A stretch of 64,000 nucleotides of DNA from Lentzea sp. NEAU-D7 (lineage in GTDB: Bacteria; Actinomycetota; Actinomycetes; Mycobacteriales; Pseudonocardiaceae): NCBI RefSeq assembly GCF_026242055.1, contig NZ_JAPJDL010000001.1:62001-126000 (forward strand), given 5' to 3'. Positions 17,823-25,709 of this stretch are shown piece after piece. The notes beneath the pieces were generated by a model. That model was not told where the DNA came from, searched no databases, and saw only the letters and a program-made list of their open reading frames with translations. The stretch's first letter is position 1. Each line of letters starts with the position of its first letter. Made by a program: the position numbers and the translations under genes.

Positions 17823-18554
17823 GTGAAACCGGGAATGACGCGTGCGATCAACCCGCACCTGCTGACCGGTGCCCACGCACTCGGCGCGCTGCCCGACGCC
17901 GAGCGAGCCGAGTTCGAGGCGCACCTGGGAAGGTGCCCGAGCTGTGCGGACGAACTGGCCGAACTGCGGCAGACCGCCGCCTGGCTGGGCAACGCCGTCG
18001 ACCACGTCCATCCGAGCGCCCTGCGGTCACGGGTGCTGGACGCGGTCCGGCACGTGCGGCAGGTGCCGCCGATCTCGGAGAGCGTGGCGGTTTTCTCGCG
18101 ACGCCAAGGCTTCCGCCGCGCCGCCGCCCTGATCTCGGCCGCCTGCGTGGCCGCCGCCGCGGTAGCAGGTGCGCACGGCGCACTGAGCACGTCGAGGATC
18201 GCCCCCGCTGTTGTCTCTCCGCGCACTCACATCGGTGATCTGCTGGCGGCGCGGGATCTGCGACTCGTCACCGGGGAGAATTCGGCGGGCACCGCCGCGA
18301 TGTCCCCCAGCCGTGACGAGATGCTCTTCCTCGCCGAGGGCCTGCGCGCGTTGCCGCGCGACCGCGTCTACCAACTGTGGCTCGTGGACGACCACGGCCC
18401 GCGATCAGCGGGGACCGTGCGTCCCGCGGGCGGCACGATGTCGCTGCTGGTGCGCGGAGTCCGCGGCGTGGGCGAAGCCGTTCTCACCGTCGAGCCCTCG
18501 GCCGGCTCACCGGGTCCGACCGGGGCTCCGGTCCTCACCATCGCCCTGCGCTGA
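17823..18554 (+). CDS. rskA: Anti-sigma-K factor RskA-like membrane protein
   Basis: 243 residues from GTG 17823 (ATG 17835 is an alternative). The N-terminal 60 residues hold a helical sigma-binding domain with HLGRCPSCADEL, a zinc-finger-like HxxxCxxC. One transmembrane helix follows (RRAAALISAACVAAAAVAGA, about 98-117), and the extracytoplasmic part ends with an RskA-type domain (YQLWLVDDHGPRSAGTVRPA). RskA proteins hold SigK at the membrane until proteolysis releases it. It sits 37 bases after the sigma gene and should be co-transcribed. A weak SigK-like element ends 7 bases before the GTG, so a leaderless second transcript is conceivable. Confidence 0.85.
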   Translation: MKPGMTRAINPHLLTGAHALGALPDAERAEFEAHLGRCPSCADELAELRQTAAWLGNAVDHVHPSALRSRVLDAVRHVRQVPPISESVAVFSRRQGFRRAAALISAACVAAAAVAGAHGALSTSRIAPAVVSPRTHIGDLLAARDLRLVTGENSAGTAAMSPSRDEMLFLAEGLRALPRDRVYQLWLVDDHGPRSAGTVRPAGGTMSLLVRGVRGVGEAVLTVEPSAGSPGPTGAPVLTIALR

Positions 18555-18590
18555 ACCGGACGCGGTCCGCGGGACCGGCAGACGTGAAAA

Positions 18591-18618
18591 CTCCGGGAAC
18601 CGCACGCGGTTCCCGGAG
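18591..18618. terminator. Bidirectional terminator hairpin between rskA-like and fasciclin genes
   Basis: A perfect 12-bp stem CTCCGGGAACCG (18591-18602) with its complement at 18607-18618 and a CACG loop. It lies between two convergent stops (18554 and 18644) and can serve both. Confidence 0.75.
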
Positions 18619-18643
18619 TCGCGGTACTGCCACCCTGGAGGTG

Positions 18644-19297
18644 TCAGGCAGGCAGCAGGACCGAGTCGATGAGGTACACGGTGGCGTTGGCGGTCTTCAC
18701 GCCACCGCAGATCACGTTGGCGTCGTTGACCTTCAGCGCGTCCTTGGAGCCGGTGACCTTGACGGTGCCGGTCTGGACGGTCTTCTGGTCACCGGCGATC
18801 TTGTCGGGCGTGATCTGGCCGGGAACGACGTGGTACGTCAGGATCTTGGTCAGCAGCGCGTCGTCGGTCTTGAGCTTTTCGATCGTCGCGGCGTCGATCT
18901 TCGCGAACGCCGAGTCGACCGGCGCGAACACGGTGAACTCGGCACCGTTGAGCGTCGAGACCAGGTTCACCTTCGGGTTCAGCTTGCCGGACACCGCGCT
19001 GACGAGCGTGGTGAGCAGCGGGTTGTTGCTCGCGGCGACCGCGACCGGGTCGGCGGCCATGCCGCTCACGGAACCGGCGCCGGACGGGACCTGCTTGGCG
19101 TAGTCGGCACAACCGGGGCCAACGAGGTTCGCGGCCGGGTCGGCCATCGCGGCCGACGACGGCGCGCTCGACGTGGCGGACGTGGGCGCGGTGCTGGAGC
19201 TGCTGCTGGCCGTGTCACCCGAGCCGCACGCCGCGCCGAACAGGGCGAGCGAGGCGGCGCCGACGGCCAGGACGGTGTTGCGGACGGTCATGTTCAT
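18644..19297 (-). CDS. Fasciclin-domain lipoprotein, MPT83/MPT70-like
   Basis: 217 residues from ATG 19297. The signal ends in a lipobox, LFGAAC with Cys24 as the lipidated residue, followed by a Ser/Thr/Ala linker. Then comes one fasciclin (FAS1) domain: [58 protein letters not shown] and [20 protein letters not shown]. From memory these blocks match M. tuberculosis MPT83/MPT70 almost word for word; those surface proteins belong to the SigK regulon. It should be an envelope-anchored adhesion-type protein. It is convergent with rskA and carries a SigK-type promoter, so it is the likely main target of the neighbouring sigma factor. Confidence 0.9.
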   Translation of the reverse strand: MNMTVRNTVLAVGAASLALFGAACGSGDTASSSSSTAPTSATSSAPSSAAMADPAANLVGPGCADYAKQVPSGAGSVSGMAADPVAVAASNNPLLTTLVSAVSGKLNPKVNLVSTLNGAEFTVFAPVDSAFAKIDAATIEKLKTDDALLTKILTYHVVPGQITPDKIAGDQKTVQTGTVKVTGSKDALKVNDANVICGGVKTANATVYLIDSVLLPA

Positions 19298-19340
19298 GAC
19301 GGGACATCTCCAAGGGTGAACGGGGACGCTGTTGCCCGTG

Positions 19341-19367
19341 ATTCGCCGCCCCTCGGAGAACGGATGG
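19341..19367 (-). promoter_or_regulatory. Candidate SigK-type promoter before the fasciclin lipoprotein gene
   Basis: On the minus strand, CCATCC (19367-19362) is followed after 15 bases by GCGAAT (19346-19341), 44 bases before the ATG at 19297. The -35 hexamer and spacer length are identical to those before the sigma factor gene and the -10 differs by one base. A direct repeat GTTACC-N5-GTTACC (near 19372-19388) lies just upstream and could bind a further regulator. Confidence 0.6.
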
Positions 19368-19484
19368 GTCTGGTTACCGACCTGTTACCAACGAGACCGC
19401 CGATCATGCGTGACCAGGGCAAACGGCGAACCGGCGACCGTCAGTCCACAGTCGACGATCAACTTGGCGCTTTTCCCCGCACAC

Positions 19485-19711
19485 CAACACTCCGGTTCTG
19501 GGCTCCGGCAGGTCACCGGCGTCGCCGAGGACGCGAGGACGCGATGTCGGTGGTGGAGGTCGGTGTGGACGCCCACCCCGACATCGCCGTCCGCTACCAG
19601 GTGCTCAGCCTCCCCGCGCTGGTCCTGTTCTCCGGCGGACGCCCCGTCTGCACCCTCACCGCACCCCGCAAGCGCGCCGACATCTTCAAGGCGCCCTCCC
19701 CCTGGCTCTGA
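19485..19711 (+). pseudogene. Thioredoxin relic with frameshifts and lost active site
   Basis: Three fragments of one thioredoxin lie in different frames. First LRFWAP, the strand before the active site, in the frame of position 19544. Then RQVTGVAEDART, the helix after the active site, in another frame. Then from ATG 19544 SVVEVGVDAHPDIAVRYQVL followed by LPALVLFSGGRPV, the C-terminal half. The WCGPC redox motif between the first two pieces is missing, apparently through a short deletion that also shifted the frame. The 55-residue piece from 19544 to the stop at 19711 could still be translated but cannot be an oxidoreductase. Confidence 0.6.
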
Positions 19712-19729
19712 CCACGGGCCGGCGAGATC

Positions 19730-20389
19730 TCACCCGGCTCCGCACTCCTCCCGGTACCGGTGGCCGGCATCGGCCACACGACCCGAGACCGTGCCCGCGG
19801 CCAGGGCGGACACCTCGAAACCGCTCACCGTGTACAGGTGTTTGCCGCTTCCCGGCCGGTGGTAGCTGACCCGCCGCCGGTCCCACGCCGTCCCTTCCTG
19901 GACGATCCGCATCTCCGCCACGCCGGCGGGCGCGCTCCACTCACGACGCCCGCCCGCCGTGCCTGTGGCGTTCGAGGGGACTTCCAACGGGCCGGCGACG
20001 TCCCGCAGGAGGTCCACGAACGACAGCTCGGGCAGCTCGCTCGTCTCGCCGTCGCAGCTCAGCCAGTAGCGGAGAGCAAGGCCGCGGCCAGGTTCGCCGG
20101 ACGAGTCCACCCAGATCCTCCCCGTGCCGTCCTCGGTGACGCTGAGAAATCGCGTTATCCGGCCGTCGCGCAGACTGACGGACATCACGATCTCCGAGTC
20201 CGCCGGGGTGCGCGGCGGCGTCCGCGGCGGCTGGTTCGCGGGTGGGTAAACGCGGTCGAAGCGGATCTGCCAGTCACCGTCGACGGCTCTGACGGCCTGA
20301 TCTCCGTCCACCCGCACGGCCTGATGCCTCTCGCACCCGCCGGCCACGGGCACCAGCGCGGCCACGACCACCGCGATCACCCACCTCAT
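19730..20389 (-). CDS. Putative lipoprotein of unknown function
   Basis: 219 residues from ATG 20389. The signal peptide RWVIAVVVAALVPVAGGC ends in a lipobox with Cys19 as the lipidation site. The mature part is a mixed, probably beta-rich domain with no family I recognise (blocks such as DGRITRFLSVTEDGTGRIWV and RYWLSCDGETSEL). It starts 23 bases after the stop of a small secreted protein gene on the same strand, so the two are likely one unit. It is expected on the outer face of the membrane. The unit is divergent from the AfsR-like regulator, whose control of it is possible. Confidence 0.7.
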   Translation of the reverse strand: MRWVIAVVVAALVPVAGGCERHQAVRVDGDQAVRAVDGDWQIRFDRVYPPANQPPRTPPRTPADSEIVMSVSLRDGRITRFLSVTEDGTGRIWVDSSGEPGRGLALRYWLSCDGETSELPELSFVDLLRDVAGPLEVPSNATGTAGGRREWSAPAGVAEMRIVQEGTAWDRRRVSYHRPGSGKHLYTVSGFEVSALAAGTVSGRVADAGHRYREECGAG

Positions 20390-20412
20390 CGGAAACCCGT
20401 CCCCTGCCTGGT

Positions 20413-20889
20413 CTAGCAGCTGAACCGGGCCGAGTCGGACGTGGTCGCGGTGTACACGTCGCCACCGACGGTCCGCGCCTCGTGGTAGGCGGAACTGCGG
20501 TAGGTGTACGTTCCCACGCCCGCACAGCGCCAGACCGAGATCGAGGCGACCCAGTCCGTGTTGTTGCCCGTGCTGCTGTCGCTGTCGAGGAAGTCGGGAC
20601 CGTTCCACCGGTCCCGGTACAGGTTGGTCTCCGCGTGCAGCCTCGCGTAGACGTACTCGCAGTCGATGATGCCCTGCCCGTTGGCGCGTCCGCCGTCCGT
20701 GGAGGTCTTGTACACGTCGGACATCCCGATGCAGCCGGACGGCAACGCCGCGGCTGAGACGGCCGAAGTCGTCGTGAGAACGCCTTCTCCCGGGGTGTCG
20801 GCCGCGGGTGTCGCCGCCGCGGCGGCGGTCACCAGCATCGTCGCCGCCGCCACCCCCGCGGCGACCGTGCCGATTCGCTTGAACAACAT
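20413..20889 (-). CDS. Small secreted protein of unknown function (4 Cys)
   Basis: 158 residues from ATG 20889, with AGGAG 5 bases upstream. A signal peptide (GTVAAGVAAATMLVTAAAAA) precedes a mature region of about 130 residues with four cysteines (in LPSGCIGM, IIDCEYVY, SVWRCAGV and ARFSC). Regular spacing of aromatic and Thr residues suggests a compact beta-fold closed by two disulfides. It is unlike any family I can name. The lipoprotein gene follows after 23 bases, and the gene is divergent from the AfsR-like regulator across about 150 bases. Confidence 0.7.
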   Translation of the reverse strand: MLFKRIGTVAAGVAAATMLVTAAAAATPAADTPGEGVLTTTSAVSAAALPSGCIGMSDVYKTSTDGGRANGQGIIDCEYVYARLHAETNLYRDRWNGPDFLDSDSSTGNNTDWVASISVWRCAGVGTYTYRSSAYHEARTVGGDVYTATTSDSARFSC

Positions 20890-21036
20890 GGCTCTCCTCG
20901 CTCCCCTGCCGGACGGTGGACCCCGTCCGTGCCCCGACTGTGCGCCGCCGGGTACCTGGATTCGCCCCACGTTCTCCCAATCTGCTGGTGAGCGGTGCCC
21001 GGGCGGAGTAGGAAGGGCGCTCGGGAGGTGGGCATC

Positions 21037-23793
21037 GTGGCGACGGAGCTGCGTGTGCTCGGACAGGTGGAGCTGCGGGTCGGCGGCCGGGTGGTGGAGG
21101 TCGGGCACGCGCGGCAGCGGTGCGTGCTGGCGGTCCTGCTGGTGGAGGCGAACCGGGTCGTCACGATGGAGCAGCTGCTGGACCGCGTGTGGGCGGATCG
21201 GTTGCCCTACAAGGCACGGCACGTGGCGAGCAACTACGTCTCGCGGCTGCGCCAGGTGCTGCCGGATGACGTCGCGCTCGTGCGGCGCAGCGGTGGCTAC
21301 GTGCTGGAGGTGGACCCGGAGGCGGTGGACCTGCACCGGTTCCGCCGGCTGGTCGAGCAGGCGCGCGGACGCACGGACGGGCAGGCGTTGGCACTGCTGG
21401 AGGAGGCCGCGGGGCTGTGGCGCGGCGAGGCGTTCGAAGGGCTGGACAGTCCGTGGATCACCGCCGTCCGCGAAGGCCTGGCACAGGAGCGGTTCGCGGC
21501 CGACGTGGAACGGGTGGAGCTGGCACTCGCGCGGGGTGCGCCCGCGGTGTCGTGCACGGAGCTCGGCGAGCGGGCGGACGCGCACCCGCTGGACGAACGG
21601 GTCGCCGGGCAGCTGATGCTCGCGCTGTACCGCAACGGCCGCCAGGCCGAGGCGCTCCTGCGCTTCGAGGGCATCCGGGCCCGGCTGGCCGAGGAGGTGG
21701 GTGCCGATCCCGGGCCGGCGTTGCGGGAGCTGCACCAGCGGATCCTGACCACCGACCCCGCGCTCACCCGCACCGCGGGGCCGGACGTGCCGCGGCAACT
21801 GCCGGCGCCCCCGGTGTTCACGGGCCGTACCACCGAGCTCGCGCTGCTGGACGAGGCGCTCGCGGGGACGCCCGGCACGGTCGTGATCTCGTCGATCGGA
21901 GGATCGGGCGGGATCGGCAAGACCTGGCTGGCGCTGCACTGGGCGCACCGGCACGTCGGGAGCTTCCCGGACGGGCAGCTGTTCGTCGACCTGCGCGGCT
22001 TCAACCCGGCGGAGCAGCCGCTCGTGCCCGACGCCGCGTTGTTCGGCTTCCTCACGGCCCTCGGCGTCACCGCGAGCCGCGTTCCCGTCGACCTGGACGC
22101 GAAGGCGGCGCTGTACCGCAGCCTGGTCGCGGGCAAGCGGGTCCTGGTCGTGCTGGACAACGCCGCCACCGCCGACCAGGTGACACCGCTGCTCCCCGGC
22201 AGCCCGGCCTGCACGGTGCTGGTCACCAGCCGCACGCGGCTCGTCTCCCTGATCGACCGGCACGGCGCCCGCCACCTGCCCCTGGGCGTGCTGACCCGCT
22301 CCGAGGCCCGGGAGCTGCTGGCCGCACGCCTGGGCGCGGACCGCGTCGTCACGAGGCCCGGCGCCGTCGACGAGGTGGTGGAGCTGTGCGGGGGCTACCC
22401 GCTGGCCCTGTCGATCACCGCCCGCAACGCGACCACCCGTCCCGGCATCCCGCTGGCCGAGATCGCCGCCGAGTTGCGCGAGTGGGGCCTGGAAGTGCTC
22501 GACCACGACACCGACCCCGCCGCCAGCCTGCCCGCCGTGCTCTCGTGGTCCCTGCGCCGGCTGACCGACGACCACCGCACCGCGTTCGGGCTGCTGGGCA
22601 TCGCGCCCGGCCCCGACATCGCCGTGCCGGCGGTGATCTCGCTGACCGGACTCACACCCGCAGCCGCCCGCACCGCGTTGTCGGCGCTGGAAGAGATGTC
22701 CCTGGTCGAGCGGCAGCCACACGGCCGATACGCGATGCACGACCTGGTTCGCGCCTACGCCGCCACCACCGCCGACGCGCTGCCGGCCGACGTGCGGGAG
22801 AGGGCGCAGGTGCGGGTGGTGGACTTCTACCTGCACACCACCCAGGCCGCCGACCGGCTCCTGAACCCCGCCCGGCCGCTCGTGCGACTCGATCCGCCCG
22901 CCCCCGGCGTGCACCCGTTCCCGCTGCCCGGCGCGGAGGCAGCGCTGGCGTGGCTGGACGCCGAGCACGCGACGCTGCTGGCGGCCCAGCGCACCGCGGT
23001 CGCCCTGGACCGCCACGACGTCGTCTGGCACCTGGCCAGGACGTTGGACACCTTCCACCTCCGGCGTGGGCACCGGCACGACGCGCTCGCCGCGTGGAGG
23101 GCCGCGGTGGACGCGGCCGCGCACCTGCCCGACCCGGCCACTCTCAGCCGCGCCCACCGGAGCCTCGGCCGCGCCTGCACCCGCCTGGGCCGCTACGAGG
23201 AGGCCATCGACCACCTCGACCAGGCCCTGGAACTGACCGTGCTCCACGACGACCCCACCGAACAGGCGCACACCCACCGGGTCCTCGCGTTCGCCTGGGG
23301 AGAACGGGGAGACGACCGGCAGGCCCTGGACCACGCGCGGCACGCGCTCGACCTCCACCGCACGTTGCGCCATCCGGCGTGGGAGGGCGACGCGCTCAAC
23401 TCGGTGGGCTGGTACGCCGCGAGGCTGGGCGAGTTCGACACCGCCCGCGACCACTGCCTGGCCGCCCTGGAGCTGAACCGGCGTCACCACTACGCCGAGG
23501 GTGAGGCGGGCGTGCACGAAAGCCTGGGCTTCATCGCCCACCGCACCGGAGACCACCGGCAGGCCGTCGAGCACTACCGCCAGGCCCTCGTGCTGCTGCG
23601 TGCCCTCGGATACACCTACGGGGTCGCGGACACGCTCGACCGCGCCGGCCACCCGCACGCCGCTCTCGGGCAGAGCCGTGAGGCGCGCGAGGTGTGGCAG
23701 GAGGCGCTGGAGCTGTACGAGGAGCAAGGCCGCGAGGACGACGCCGAGCGCGTGCGCCGGCAACTCGACGACCTCGCCCGCACGGAGGGGTGA
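21037..23793 (+). CDS. AfsR/SARP-like regulator: BTAD, NB-ARC and TPR domains
   Basis: 918 residues from GTG 21037 (GGAGG 8 bases upstream; GTG 20995 is possible). The N-terminal 90 residues are an OmpR-type winged helix (LRVLGQVELRVGGRVVEVGH). The bacterial transcriptional activator domain follows (VDLHRFRRLVEQARG and later LMLALYRNGRQAEALLRFE). An NB-ARC ATPase starts near residue 265 with Walker A GGSGGIGKT (about 289), Walker B-like VLVVLDN and GGYPLAL. The last 300 residues are tetratricopeptide repeats. This is the AfsR architecture, which activates secondary-metabolite or developmental genes on nucleotide switching. No biosynthetic cluster adjoins it; the divergent secreted protein pair is the closest possible target. 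Confidence 0.9.
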   Translation: MATELRVLGQVELRVGGRVVEVGHARQRCVLAVLLVEANRVVTMEQLLDRVWADRLPYKARHVASNYVSRLRQVLPDDVALVRRSGGYVLEVDPEAVDLHRFRRLVEQARGRTDGQALALLEEAAGLWRGEAFEGLDSPWITAVREGLAQERFAADVERVELALARGAPAVSCTELGERADAHPLDERVAGQLMLALYRNGRQAEALLRFEGIRARLAEEVGADPGPALRELHQRILTTDPALTRTAGPDVPRQLPAPPVFTGRTTELALLDEALAGTPGTVVISSIGGSGGIGKTWLALHWAHRHVGSFPDGQLFVDLRGFNPAEQPLVPDAALFGFLTALGVTASRVPVDLDAKAALYRSLVAGKRVLVVLDNAATADQVTPLLPGSPACTVLVTSRTRLVSLIDRHGARHLPLGVLTRSEARELLAARLGADRVVTRPGAVDEVVELCGGYPLALSITARNATTRPGIPLAEIAAELREWGLEVLDHDTDPAASLPAVLSWSLRRLTDDHRTAFGLLGIAPGPDIAVPAVISLTGLTPAAARTALSALEEMSLVERQPHGRYAMHDLVRAYAATTADALPADVRERAQVRVVDFYLHTTQAADRLLNPARPLVRLDPPAPGVHPFPLPGAEAALAWLDAEHATLLAAQRTAVALDRHDVVWHLARTLDTFHLRRGHRHDALAAWRAAVDAAAHLPDPATLSRAHRSLGRACTRLGRYEEAIDHLDQALELTVLHDDPTEQAHTHRVLAFAWGERGDDRQALDHARHALDLHRTLRHPAWEGDALNSVGWYAARLGEFDTARDHCLAALELNRRHHYAEGEAGVHESLGFIAHRTGDHRQAVEHYRQALVLLRALGYTYGVADTLDRAGHPHAALGQSREAREVWQEALELYEEQGREDDAERVRRQLDDLARTEG

Positions 23794-23811
23794 GTCCCGA
23801 ACAGCCGGTGG

Positions 23812-23842
23812 TTGACCTTCCAGTGGCTGCAAGGTCGAGGAT
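23812..23842 (+). promoter_or_regulatory. MerR-type promoter/operator with 19-bp spacer
   Basis: TTGACC at 23812-23817 is separated by 19 bases from GAGGAT at 23837-23842. A dyad GACCTT (23814-23819) and AAGGTC (23831-23836) lies in the spacer. A long spacer spanned by a dyad is the hallmark of MerR-controlled promoters. The -10 element ends 6 bases before the MerR gene ATG, so the transcript would be leaderless. Confidence 0.7.
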
Positions 23843-23848
23843 TCGTTC

Positions 23849-24772
23849 ATGGACGAACGCACGGACCTGCTCACCATCGGCCAGCTCGCGCGCCGTACGG
23901 GCATCTCGGCCCGCACCTTGCGCTTCTGGTCGAACGAGGGGGTCATCACGCCGGCCGGTCGCACGGCAAGCGACTACCGGCTCTACGACGCCGCGTGCGT
24001 GGCCCGCGTCGAGCTCATCCGCACCCTGCGCGAGCTCGGCCTCGGTCTCGGCGACGTGCGCCGGGTGCTCGACCACAAGGCGACGGTCGCCGAGGTCGCC
24101 GACGCGCACGTGGCCGCGATCGACACGCAGATCCGCGCCCTGAAGGTGAGCCGCGCCGTGTTGTCCACCGTGTCGAAACGCCGATCCACTCCCGAGGAGA
24201 CAGCACTGATGAACCGGTTGGCACGACTCTCCACCGCCGAACGCGCGCAGATCATCGACGACTTCAAGGCCGACGTGTTCGGTGGCCTCGACATGGACCC
24301 GAGCCTGCGCGAGCGGGTGAGCGAACTCAGCATCGACCTGCCGGACGATCCCACACCCGACCAGGTGGACGCCTGGATCGAGCTGGCGGAACTCCTGCAG
24401 GACAGGGACTTCCGCGCCCGGCTGGGGACCTTCCTGCGACTGAACACCCCCGCCCCGGGGCAGAAAGCACCACCCGGCGCGAACATCTGGTGGGCTCGGC
24501 AGGTGGTGAACACCGTCGCGCGGGCAAGGGAAGAAGGCATCGCTCCTGACGATCCCGCCGCAGCGGAGCTGATCTCCACCTCGTTCGGCGACACCGATCT
24601 GGGCGCGGTGCTGCTGTCCCTGGAGGCCGGGATCGACGCCGGCGCGGAACGGTACCGCCGGCTCGTCAGTCGTGTGCGGGGGAAGTACAGCGCACCGGAC
24701 GCCACCGAAGAACTGCTCTGGCTCGCCACAGCTCTCCGGAACGCCACCGGAGGACGAGCGGCGCGGCGATGA
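23849..24772 (+). CDS. MerR-family transcriptional regulator with long C-terminal domain
   Basis: 307 residues from ATG 23849. Residues 8-75 are a MerR winged helix (LTIGQLARRTGISARTLRFW, DYRLYDAACVARVELIRTLR) followed by the dimerisation helix to about residue 110. The remaining 190 residues form an acidic, mostly helical effector domain, with no cysteine cluster for metal and no TipAS or GyrI signature I can recognise. It has its own MerR-type operator, so autoregulation is likely. Neighbours (the AfsR-like regulator 56 bases upstream and an exported repeat protein downstream) give no hint of the effector. Confidence 0.85.
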   Translation: MDERTDLLTIGQLARRTGISARTLRFWSNEGVITPAGRTASDYRLYDAACVARVELIRTLRELGLGLGDVRRVLDHKATVAEVADAHVAAIDTQIRALKVSRAVLSTVSKRRSTPEETALMNRLARLSTAERAQIIDDFKADVFGGLDMDPSLRERVSELSIDLPDDPTPDQVDAWIELAELLQDRDFRARLGTFLRLNTPAPGQKAPPGANIWWARQVVNTVARAREEGIAPDDPAAAELISTSFGDTDLGAVLLSLEAGIDAGAERYRRLVSRVRGKYSAPDATEELLWLATALRNATGGRAARR

Positions 24773-24869
24773 CAGTTCGTTGCAGGGCAACCATTTCGCG
24801 GCGATGTACCCGGTCACCGGCAATATTTGGCCCCTTGGGCCGTCCTCTCGACAGCACGAGACTGCTGAC

Positions 24870-25607
24870 ATGGATGACATGCGAAGATCAGTGGTGTCCG
24901 CCGTTCTCCTCACGGCGGGTCTGGTGCTCTGTCCGGCCGGGATCGCGGCCGCTCAGCCACCGCAGACGTGCAACGGGCTGGCGGCGACGCACGTCGGCAC
25001 GAACGGCGACGACGTGCTGTTCGGCACGAACGGTGCGGACGTGTTCGTCACGCACGGCGGCGACGACGTCGTGTTCGGTCTCAACGGCAACGACACGGCC
25101 TGCCTGGGAGCGGGCGCCGACGAGTTCTTCGGCGGCAACGGAAACGACTGGGTGGCGGGAGAAGCGGGTGCCGACACCCTCAACGGTGAGGCGGGCGGCG
25201 ACACGCTCCTCGGGGGCGAGGGTCCCGATCGTCTCGACGGCGGTGCCGGGAACGACACCGTCAACGGCGGCGCGGCGGCGGACAACGTCGAAGCCGGTGC
25301 GGGCGATGACACCGTCAACGCGGGAGCGGGTGCGGACTCCGTCAGCGGTGGCGACGGCGCCGACACGCTCAACGGGCAGAACGGCGCCGACCGGATGAAC
25401 GGGGACAACGGCAACGACCGCCTCAACGGTGGTGCGGGCGTCGACGATCTCGACGGTGGCGCCGGGAACGACATCGTCAACGGTGACGCGGGCAACGACA
25501 CGCTCACCGATCCGGCCGGTCAGGACGCCGGTGACGGCGGTGCCGGTCAGGCCGACCGCTGCGACTCGCGCTTCGAGTCGCTGTCCGGCTGCGAGATCAT
25601 CTTCTGA
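24870..25607 (+). CDS. Secreted protein with RTX-like calcium-binding nonapeptide repeats
   Basis: 245 residues from ATG 24870 (ATG 24879 is also possible). A signal peptide (SVVSAVLLTAGLVLCPAGIA) precedes about 160 residues of tandem nonapeptides of the GGxGxDxLx type: THGGDDVVFG, GEAGADTLNGEAGGDTLLGG, GGAGNDTVNGG and similar. These fold as a parallel beta-roll that binds calcium between turns. In place of the type I secretion signal of Gram-negative RTX toxins there is an N-terminal Sec signal and a short Cys-paired tail (DRCDSRFESLSGCEIIF). A catalytic domain is absent, so it may be an extracellular calcium-dependent scaffold (inference). The DNA repeats track the protein repeats. Confidence 0.85.
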   Translation: MDDMRRSVVSAVLLTAGLVLCPAGIAAAQPPQTCNGLAATHVGTNGDDVLFGTNGADVFVTHGGDDVVFGLNGNDTACLGAGADEFFGGNGNDWVAGEAGADTLNGEAGGDTLLGGEGPDRLDGGAGNDTVNGGAAADNVEAGAGDDTVNAGAGADSVSGGDGADTLNGQNGADRMNGDNGNDRLNGGAGVDDLDGGAGNDIVNGDAGNDTLTDPAGQDAGDGGAGQADRCDSRFESLSGCEIIF

Positions 25608-25709
25608 CAGGCGCGCAACAGGCCGAGGGTGCGCGACGACGGAACGCACCCCCGGCACGGAGCCGCCGGGACGGCCGCGGTCCGTTCTCCCCCCTCCGCC
25701 GAACTCGGC

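Noticed and set aside
19372..19388. GTTACC-N5-GTTACC as a further copy of the envelope dyad
   Set aside because: It is a direct repeat rather than an inverted one and differs from the dyad at two positions; it resembles an MtrA-type box, but I cannot test that.
24953..25507. Minus-strand Pro/Ser/Ala-rich frame opposite the RTX-like gene
   Set aside because: Its apparent repeat structure is only the complement of the Gly/Asp repeat codons; no start signal.
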